Below are positions 57,992 through 64,000 of a DNA stretch of 64,000 nucleotides, piece after piece. The DNA comes from JBDTSW01 sp963797835. GTDB lineage: Bacteria; Actinomycetota; Thermoleophilia; Solirubrobacterales; 70-9. The notes under the pieces were generated by a model, which was given only the letters and a program-made list of their open reading frames with translations, did not search any database and was not told the DNA's origin. Position numbers and translations under genes: made by a program. Numbering within the stretch: position 1 is the stretch's first letter; every line of letters begins with the position of its first letter. The stretch lies in the NCBI GenBank assembly GCA_963797835.1, contig CAWCRN010000027.1, positions 1 through 64,000 of the forward strand, given 5' to 3'.

Positions 57992-60900
57992 GTGAGCGGC
58001 ACGGCGGTCCACCTCCACGTCCACAGCGAGTACTCGTTGCTCGACGGGGCGAACAAGATCGGCGCCATGGCCACCCGGGCAGCGGAGCTCGGGATGCCCG
58101 CCCTCGGCCTCACCGACCACGGCGTCATGAACGGCGCCGTCGAGCATTACAAGGCCTGCCGTGCCGCCGGGATCAAGCCGATCCTGGGGCTCGAGGCGTA
58201 CCTGGTGGACGACCGCCGGGCGGCCCAGGCCCCAGGCCAGCGGGCAGAGCGCAATCATCTGACCCTGCTGGCGGCCAGCGACGCCGGGTTTCGCAACCTG
58301 GTGAAGCTGACGTCGGCGGGCTACCTCGAGGGGTTCGCGCGGGGGAAGGCGAACCTGGACATGGAACTGCTCGACCGCCACTCCGAGGGAGTGATCGTGC
58401 TCACCGGATGCCTCCAGTCCCGCTTCTGCCAGCGCCTGGTCGAGGGGCGGCCCGCCGACGCGAGGGCCCACGTGGACGACCTCGCCGGCGTGTTCGGGCC
58501 CGACAACCTCTACTTCGAGATCCAGGTCAACGGCATCCCGGAGCAGGACCGGGCCAACGAGGGCATAGTGCGGGTGGCGCGCGAGCTGGGGCGGCCGCTG
58601 GTGGCAACGGGGGACGTCCACTACCTCCGCCGCGAGGACTACGACAACCACGCCGCGCTGCTGTGCGTGCAGACCAAGTCCACGTTGGAGCAGCCGAAGC
58701 TCTCGTTCGACACCAACGAGTTCTTCCTCAAGAGCGCGGAGGAGATGGAGCAGGCGTTCAAGCCCTGGCCCGACGCGGTCCCCGCCACGCTGGAGGTGGC
58801 GGAGCGCTGCAACGTGGAGATCGAGCTCGGCAAGCTCCTCCTGCCCCGGTTCCCGACGCCGGAGGGTGAGGAGCCGGGCGAGATGCTCCTGAGGCTCGCG
58901 AAGGAGGGGCTCCGCAGCCGCTACGGGGACCCGCCGCCTGCCGAGGCCACGAAGCGCCTGGAGTTCGAGCTGAGCGTGATCCGCGAGATGGGGTTCGACT
59001 CGTACTTCTTGATCGTCTGGGACTTCGTCCGCTACGCCAAGGAGAACGGCATCGCGGTCGGGCCGGGCCGGGGGTCGGCGGCCGGCTCCATCGTCGCCTA
59101 CGCCCTGAACATCACCGACCTCGACCCGCTCGCCAACGAGCTGCTGTTCGAGCGCTTCCTGAACCCTGCTCGAAAGTCGATGCCCGACATCGACATCGAC
59201 TTCTCGGTTCGCGGACGCGAGCGGGTGATCCGCTACGTCCAGGAGAAGTACGGTCGCGAGTCGGTCGCGCAGATCATCACCTTCGGCAAGATGGCCCCGC
59301 GCGCCGCCACCCGGGACGCCGCCCGCGTCCTCGGCTTCGACTACGCGACCGGCGACAAGGTCGCGAAGCAGATCCCCGAGCCCATCATGGGCCGAAGCCC
59401 CTCCTTCGACGACTGCCTCAAGGACGGCCAGGAGCTGCGCCGCACCTACGACACCGATGCCGACGCTCGGCGCATCGTCGACGTCGCCCGCGGCCTCGAG
59501 GGGATCGTCCGCAACAACTCGATCCACGCCGCGGCGGTCGTGATCGCGGACCGCCCCCTCGACGAGATCGTGCCGCTGCAGCTGGCCGAGGACCGGGGCG
59601 CAGGGCCGGCCGCGAACGGCAACGGGCACGGCAACGGCGGCGGGCGCCCGGAGCGCCAGTACAAGGTCGTCACCCAGTACTCGATGGGACCGATCGAGGA
59701 GATCGGGCTTCTGAAGATGGACTTCCTCGGGCTGCGCAACCTCGACGTGATCGAGGACGCCGTGGACATCATCGCCCGTTCGCGCGAGCTGGAGATCGAT
59801 ATGGAGGCGATCCCGCTCGACGACGCGAAGACCTACGAGATGCTCGCGGCCGGCGACTCCGTCGGGGTCTTCCAGCTCGAGTCCGACGGGATGCGCGACG
59901 CGCTCCGCAAGGTGCGCCCCACCGAGTTCGACGACATCGTCGCGCTCGTCTCGCTGTACCGCCCGGGGGCCATGCGCTACATCGACGACTACGCGGCTGG
60001 CAAGCGCGATCCGGGCTCCGTCACCTACCCCGACGAGCGCCTGCGCCCGATCACCGAGTCCACCTACGGCTGCTGCATCTACCAGGAGCAGCTGATGGAG
60101 ATCGCGAAGCAGGTCGCGGGCTTCTCCGGCGCCGAGGCCGACGATCTGCGCAAGGCGGTGGGCAAGAAGAAGCGCGACCTGATGGCCACGATGGAGGACA
60201 AGTTCCTGGAGGGCTGCGGGGCGTCCGGCACCGACCGCCGCGTCGCCAAGGACCTGTGGTCCCTGATGACCGCTGCCGCCGACTACAGCTTCAACAAGTC
60301 GCACGCCGCGTGCTACGCGCTCATCGCCTACCGCACCGCCTACCTGAAGGCGAACTTCACGGCCGAGTACATGGCGGCCCTGATCTCCTCGGTGATGTCA
60401 ACGAAGGACAAGGTGCCGTTCTTCGTCAACCGCTGCGACGCGATGGGCATCGAGGTCCTGCCGCCGGACGTCAACTCGTCCGACCACGGGTTCGTCGTCT
60501 CCGGAAACAGCATCCGCTTCGGCCTCGACGCGGTCAAGAACGTGGGGCACCAGGCGGTGCAGGCGATCATCAACTCGCGGGAGGCTGCTGGGCGCTTCGA
60601 CTCGATCTGGGCCTTCTGCGAGCGCGTCGACTCGCGCGCCGTCAACAAGCGGGCGATCGAGTGCCTCGTCAAGTGCGGCGCGCTCGACTCGACCGGGGCC
60701 AGCCGCAAGGGCATGCTGGAGGTTCTGGCCCAGGCCCAGGCCTCCGGCCAAAAAGCCCAGGAGGACTCACGGCGGGGCCAGGGCTCGATCTTCGACTTGG
60801 GAGGGGATGCCGCGGGGCCGGGCGAAGGGGACGCTCCGGGGCCTGCGGCCGGGTCGCAGCGGCTGCCGGTGCCCGCCGAGGAGTTCGAACAGCGCGAGCT

Positions 60901-61552
60901 GCTCCGCCTGGAAAAGGAGACGCTGGGGACGTTCCTGTCGTCGCACCCGTTGGCGGATGTGCGCGACGCGCTCCGCGAACGGGTCGACTGCCCGCTGACC
61001 GACGTGGCCGACAAGCCCGACGGCACCTGGCTCACCGTGGGCGGGATCGTGGGCGAGGCGAAGAAGGTGCGTACCCGCAGCGGCGCCCACGTGATGTTCG
61101 CAACCCTCGATGACCTCGAGGGCCAGGTGGAGCTGTTCGTGCGAAACGCGGAGGGCGAGGAGGCGAAGGCGATCGAGGCCGACCGTGTGGTCGTGGTCCG
61201 CGGGCGGGTTGATCACAAGGGCCGCGGGCAGACGAGCGTGGTCGTCCAGGACGCCGAGCACTTCGAGCCAGACGCCGCCGAGCTCGCCGCCGCCGAGGCA
61301 AAGGCCACCGCGAGGCGCGACCCGGAGCAGATCACGCTGTCGATCGACGCCGCCGAGTTCGGCCCGGCCTTGATCGAGGAGCTGAAGGCGTTGTTCGAGG
61401 GCTTTCCCGGGCAGAGCGAGGTGCTGCTGGTGATGCGGACGACTCAAGGGACCCGCCGCCTTCGCTTCGGCGATGACTACAGGATCAGTCCCTCGCCGCC
61501 GCTCCGCGCGCAGCTGGCCGAGGTCCTAGGGCCCAAGGCGAGCGCGGCGTAA
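57992..61552 (+). CDS. dnaE: DNA polymerase III alpha subunit
   Basis: A 1186-residue replicative polymerase from GTG 57992 (VSGTAVHLHVHSEYSLLDG). It has an N-terminal PHP domain (HLHVHSEYSLLDGANKI, LTDHGVMNG), the catalytic Asp motif MPDIDIDFSVRGRERVI near residue 400, FGKMAPRAATRDAARVLG, HAAAVVIADRPL, helix-hairpin-helix region (AIECLVKCGALDSTGASRK), OB domain (WLTVGGIVGEAKKVRTRSGAHVMF) and tail. A Gly/Asn-rich loop (ANGNGHGNGGG, 59617-59643) is inserted in the fingers. PHP metal ligands look intact, so proofreading or structural metal binding is possible. Confidence 0.96.
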   Translation: MSGTAVHLHVHSEYSLLDGANKIGAMATRAAELGMPALGLTDHGVMNGAVEHYKACRAAGIKPILGLEAYLVDDRRAAQAPGQRAERNHLTLLAASDAGFRNLVKLTSAGYLEGFARGKANLDMELLDRHSEGVIVLTGCLQSRFCQRLVEGRPADARAHVDDLAGVFGPDNLYFEIQVNGIPEQDRANEGIVRVARELGRPLVATGDVHYLRREDYDNHAALLCVQTKSTLEQPKLSFDTNEFFLKSAEEMEQAFKPWPDAVPATLEVAERCNVEIELGKLLLPRFPTPEGEEPGEMLLRLAKEGLRSRYGDPPPAEATKRLEFELSVIREMGFDSYFLIVWDFVRYAKENGIAVGPGRGSAAGSIVAYALNITDLDPLANELLFERFLNPARKSMPDIDIDFSVRGRERVIRYVQEKYGRESVAQIITFGKMAPRAATRDAARVLGFDYATGDKVAKQIPEPIMGRSPSFDDCLKDGQELRRTYDTDADARRIVDVARGLEGIVRNNSIHAAAVVIADRPLDEIVPLQLAEDRGAGPAANGNGHGNGGGRPERQYKVVTQYSMGPIEEIGLLKMDFLGLRNLDVIEDAVDIIARSRELEIDMEAIPLDDAKTYEMLAAGDSVGVFQLESDGMRDALRKVRPTEFDDIVALVSLYRPGAMRYIDDYAAGKRDPGSVTYPDERLRPITESTYGCCIYQEQLMEIAKQVAGFSGAEADDLRKAVGKKKRDLMATMEDKFLEGCGASGTDRRVAKDLWSLMTAAADYSFNKSHAACYALIAYRTAYLKANFTAEYMAALISSVMSTKDKVPFFVNRCDAMGIEVLPPDVNSSDHGFVVSGNSIRFGLDAVKNVGHQAVQAIINSREAAGRFDSIWAFCERVDSRAVNKRAIECLVKCGALDSTGASRKGMLEVLAQAQASGQKAQEDSRRGQGSIFDLGGDAAGPGEGDAPGPAAGSQRLPVPAEEFEQRELLRLEKETLGTFLSSHPLADVRDALRERVDCPLTDVADKPDGTWLTVGGIVGEAKKVRTRSGAHVMFATLDDLEGQVELFVRNAEGEEAKAIEADRVVVVRGRVDHKGRGQTSVVVQDAEHFEPDAAELAAAEAKATARRDPEQITLSIDAAEFGPALIEELKALFEGFPGQSEVLLVMRTTQGTRRLRFGDDYRISPSPPLRAQLAEVLGPKASAA

Positions 61553-61561
61553 GATCCCGGC

Positions 61562-61966
61562 ATGGCGCTGAAGCAGCGTGGGGGAGAGGAGACCCGCCAG
61601 GGCGAGTGTCGCCGCTGCCGCACCTTCTGCGACAAGATGGTGGAGCCCCGGGGCTGCGTCGAACTTCGCTGCAGCTACCTGTACAGCTACGCCGACCCGC
61701 TGAGCGGCAACCGCTACATGGGTTGCATGCGCAAGGTCTTCGGCGCCGAGATCGATCTCGAGATGTTCGAAGCGGCGGAGGCCCAGGGGGGCTTCGGCGG
61801 GATCAAGATGACGGGCGACCCGCTGCCTCAGTGCCAGTTCAAGGTCGAGCCCTGTTACGAGGGCGAGGGCCCCGCCTACACCTGCGTCAACCCCCGCTTC
61901 TTCGATTGCACCGACGGGGGCAGCGAGGGCATTCGCGCCTTCGACCTGCGCAATGCGCTTACCTAA
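61562..61966 (+). CDS. conserved Cys-rich small protein
   Basis: A 134-residue protein 9 bp after dnaE. It contains nine or more Cys: GECRRCRTFCDKMV, RGCVELRCSYLYSYADP, MGCMRKVF, LPQCQFKVEPCYEGEGPAYTCVNPRFFDC. The CxxCxxxC and paired spacings suggest a zinc or Fe-S centre. There is no membrane segment or signal. The family appears conserved among actinobacteria by its ordered composition, but I do not recognise a named domain. It is likely co-transcribed with dnaE. Confidence 0.72.
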   Translation: MALKQRGGEETRQGECRRCRTFCDKMVEPRGCVELRCSYLYSYADPLSGNRYMGCMRKVFGAEIDLEMFEAAEAQGGFGGIKMTGDPLPQCQFKVEPCYEGEGPAYTCVNPRFFDCTDGGSEGIRAFDLRNALT

Positions 61967-61968
61967 TT

Positions 61969-61995
61969 GCCCGGGCTGCTCCGCTGCCTCCGGGC
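61969..61995. terminator. possible bidirectional terminator
   Basis: GCCCGG (61969-61974) and CCGGGC (61990-61995) flank a 15-nt spacer between the converging Cys-rich and response-regulator genes. There is no T-tract, so support is weak. Confidence 0.3.
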
Positions 61996-61999
61996 TCGC

Positions 62000-62659
62000 T
62001 CAGGTTCTAAACCGGTAGCCCACGCCTCGCACGGTCTCGAACCGACGGGCCCCCAGCTTGCGGCGCAGGTAGCCGACGTAGACGTCCACCACGTTCGAGC
62101 CGGGGTCGTAGTCGTAGCCCCACACATGGGAGAGGAGCTGCTCGCGGGTCAGGACCTGGTCGGGATGCTCGAGGAAGGTCCGCAGGAGCTCGAACTCCCT
62201 CGTGCTCAGCTCGATCGGGTTGTCGCCATCGGTGACCCACCGCGTGCGGAGGTCGAGGGCGATCTCGCCCACCTTCAGGACGTCGTCAAGCGACGGCGCG
62301 TCGCCGCGCAATCGGGCGCGCACCCGGGCCAGGAGCTCCTCGAAGTGAAACGGCTTCGCGAGGTAGTCGTCGGCGCCGGCCTCTAGCCCGGCGACCTTGT
62401 CGGCGGGGTCGTCGCGAGCCGTGAGAATGATCACCGGCAGCCGCTGTCCCTGCTGGCGCAGCTCGCGCAGGACCTCGAGCCCGTCCTTCCCGGGTAGGCC
62501 GAGGTCGAGGATGACGAGGTCGAACTCGTCGTCGCGAGCCATGATCGCGGCCGTCGGCCCGTCGGGGGCAACGGTCGTCGTGTAGCCGCCCGAGCGCAAC
62601 CCCTTCTCGAGGAACGACGCGAGGCGCACCTCGTCCTCCGCTATCAGGATCCTGGTCAT
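62000..62659 (-). CDS. OmpR/PhoB-family response regulator
   Basis: A 219-residue protein. The receiver domain has the acidic pocket EDE at residues 8-10, phospho-acceptor Asp52 in VILDLGLPGKDG, and LTAR and the conserved Lys before PFHFEELLARVRA. The winged-helix DNA-binding domain has IELSTREFELLRTFLEHPDQVLTREQLLSHVWGYDYDPGSNVVDVYVGYLRRKLG. It is the partner of the histidine kinase encoded immediately upstream on the same strand (55 bp between genes). Confidence 0.95.
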   Translation of the reverse strand: MTRILIAEDEVRLASFLEKGLRSGGYTTTVAPDGPTAAIMARDDEFDLVILDLGLPGKDGLEVLRELRQQGQRLPVIILTARDDPADKVAGLEAGADDYLAKPFHFEELLARVRARLRGDAPSLDDVLKVGEIALDLRTRWVTDGDNPIELSTREFELLRTFLEHPDQVLTREQLLSHVWGYDYDPGSNVVDVYVGYLRRKLGARRFETVRGVGYRFRT

Positions 62660-62714
62660 AGCGCCAGGATCGCGCTTCGGCTCGAACCACTCCTCCTTTG
62701 GCCTGGTTCCGCGC

Positions 62715-64000
62715 TCATCGGACTGGGAGGACGATCGTGAACGTTGCCCCGGCTCCGAGCGTCGAGTCCAGCTCGACCCGGCCGCCGTGGGCCTCGGCGA
62801 CGGCCTTGACGATCGCGAGCCCGAGCCCCGCCCCGCCCGTGCCCCGAACGCTCTGGGAGCGGGCGAAGCGCTCGAAGATCAGGCGCTGCTCGTCGGCCGG
62901 GATCCCGGGCCCCTCGTCGCGGACCCAGATGCGTGCCTCGGACCCGCTGAGGCTGCTCCCGATCCAGATCGGCTCCCGGGGCCCGGTGTGGTTCACGGCG
63001 TTTGACGCCAGGTTGGCCACCGCCTGGGTCAGCCGCTGCGGGTCGCCGGTGATGAGACCCAACCCGGTCTGCTCCAGCACCCAGGATCGATCGCCGAGGA
63101 GCCGGGCCTTGGAGAACACCTCGTGCGTCAGGAGGTCGAGGTCGAGGGGCTCGGGCCGCAGGAAGTCCGGGCGCGACGCACGAACCAGGAGCAGCAGATC
63201 GTCGACGAAGCGGTTCATCCGGTCGAGCTCGTCCTGGATCACCATCACCGCCTCGCCGCGCTCCTCGGGATCGTGCCCGAGCGTCTCGATGTGGCCCCGG
63301 ATCACCGTGATCGGGGTACGCAGCTCGTGGCTCACGTCGGCGAGGAACTCGCGCTGGTCGGCGAACGCTGCCTCGAGCCGATCCAACATCGCATTCAGGG
63401 TGCGGCCCAGCTGCGCGATCTCGTCGCGGCCGCGCACCGGGATGCGCTGTGACAGATCGGTCTCGGAGATCTGGCGTGCCGTTCGGGCCAGGGCCTGGAG
63501 CGGCGCCATCGCCCGACCCGCGGCTAGCCAGATGAACAGGGACGCGAGGGCCAGGACGACGATCGAGACCCCGACCGCGATGCGCACGGCGCTCGACACC
63601 TGCTCGCGGCGATCGACCAGCAGCTGCGCGATGGCGAGGGAACCTCGCTCGCCGCCCGTGGCGACGGGGACGGCGATGTACCGGGCGGGGCCCAGCTCCG
63701 TGTCGAGGTTGCCGCTCTCCGGCTCCTCGACCTGACCGACGGTCAGGAGCGACGCCCCCAGCCTGTCCAGCTCGGGGCTGGCGCTCTGGCGGCTGTACGG
63801 CGCACCGTCGACGAAGGCGACCGTGGCGGAGTCGGGCGCCGGCGGGTGGGTGTTCAGGTAGGCGTCGAACAGCGCCTCCAGGTCACCGCCGAACTCCTCC
63901 CCGGTGGCCGGATCGACCCCGGCCTCCGAGAACTCGCCCAGCTCCTCGACCTCCTCGGAGAGGGCTTCATCCACCTCGTCGTCGATCCGCGACAGGAGCA
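62715..64000 (-). CDS. two-component sensor histidine kinase, 5' end outside the window
   Basis: The frame stays open to the window edge, so the N-terminus and first membrane helix are missing. Visible parts are an extracytoplasmic sensor region, one membrane helix (VRIAVGVSIVVLALASLFIWL), HAMP (ALARTARQISETDLSQRI), HisKA with FLADVSHELRTPITVIRGH, and HATPase with NLASNAVNHT, IWVRDEGPGIP and GTGGAGLGLAIVKAVAEAHGG. A GTG at 63974 could not be the true start because the protein would lack its sensor anchor. It phosphorylates the OmpR-type regulator downstream. Confidence 0.93.
   Translation of the reverse strand, partial: LLSRIDDEVDEALSEEVEELGEFSEAGVDPATGEEFGGDLEALFDAYLNTHPPAPDSATVAFVDGAPYSRQSASPELDRLGASLLTVGQVEEPESGNLDTELGPARYIAVPVATGGERGSLAIAQLLVDRREQVSSAVRIAVGVSIVVLALASLFIWLAAGRAMAPLQALARTARQISETDLSQRIPVRGRDEIAQLGRTLNAMLDRLEAAFADQREFLADVSHELRTPITVIRGHIETLGHDPEERGEAVMVIQDELDRMNRFVDDLLLLVRASRPDFLRPEPLDLDLLTHEVFSKARLLGDRSWVLEQTGLGLITGDPQRLTQAVANLASNAVNHTGPREPIWIGSSLSGSEARIWVRDEGPGIPADEQRLIFERFARSQSVRGTGGAGLGLAIVKAVAEAHGGRVELDSTLGAGATFTIVLPVR

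Noticed and set aside
57908..60304. 798-codon open frame antisense to dnaE
   Set aside because: A shadow of dnaE; low-complexity Val/Arg/His-rich composition without conserved motifs.

Overview
The window is very GC-rich, with ATG, GTG and TTG starts, stop/start overlaps between operon genes and no CCA encoded on the tRNA. The order thrS, infC, rpmI, rplT, 23S/tRNA methyltransferase, pheST, argCJBD is the usual actinobacterial arrangement. Together with c-di-AMP and c-di-GMP riboswitches, a BldC-like regulator, a class E-like sortase and many SpoIIE/STAS and LuxR proteins, it suggests a high-GC actinobacterium, possibly Thermoleophilia (Solirubrobacterales or Gaiellales). The taxonomic placement is inference.

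Layout. (1) 1-1523: tRNA-Val whose 3' end is repeated 711 bp downstream, bracketing one lipoprotein gene, then a secreted P-domain protein. (2) 1549-6807: an ATP-grasp ligase divergent from a four-gene cassette (two Gfo/Idh/MocA dehydrogenases, a TIM-barrel isomerase, a DegT-family aminotransferase) that looks like an amino-sugar or aminocyclitol pathway. (3) 6930-11027: a secreted copper-radical (galactose/glyoxal) oxidase and a polytopic membrane protein. (4) 11081-23605: translation genes and arginine biosynthesis, with a lipoprotein paralogous to the one beside the tRNA inserted between infC and rpmI. (5) 23589-44642: two Thr-rich membrane proteins, then a cell-surface polysaccharide region with three sulfotransferases, a flippase, an epimerase, glycosyltransferases, a deacetylase, two O-antigen-ligase-like proteins, a Wzz/BY-kinase, a sortase, and argG. 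A c-di-GMP-I riboswitch at about 26.1 kb precedes two related secreted proteins of unknown function. (6) 44652-46341: a 50-residue membrane peptide, then a promoter and c-di-AMP (ydaO) riboswitch in front of an Rpf/transglycosylase-like wall protein. (7) 46349-57911: a signalling island with an MFS transporter, HD-GYP protein, BldC-like and CarH-like regulators, a degenerate GGDEF protein, SpoIIE/RsbW and STAS proteins, GAF- and PAS-containing LuxR proteins, an LPFTG surface protein and a polyprenyl-phosphate glycosylphosphotransferase. (8) 57992-64000: dnaE, a Cys-rich protein and an OmpR-type two-component system.

How the genes fit together: the c-di-GMP riboswitch, HD-GYP and GGDEF-like proteins, polysaccharide genes, sortase and LPFTG protein point to nucleotide-second-messenger control of a possibly sulfated extracellular surface layer. 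This is an inference from gene content.

Sequence quality caveat: several normally essential or intact genes (thrS, pheT, argG, an RNA methyltransferase) carry a single-base frameshift or an in-frame stop. Most frameshifts are repaired by deleting one base, which suggests consensus errors more than true decay. No rRNA, CRISPR array, insertion sequence or prophage was seen.
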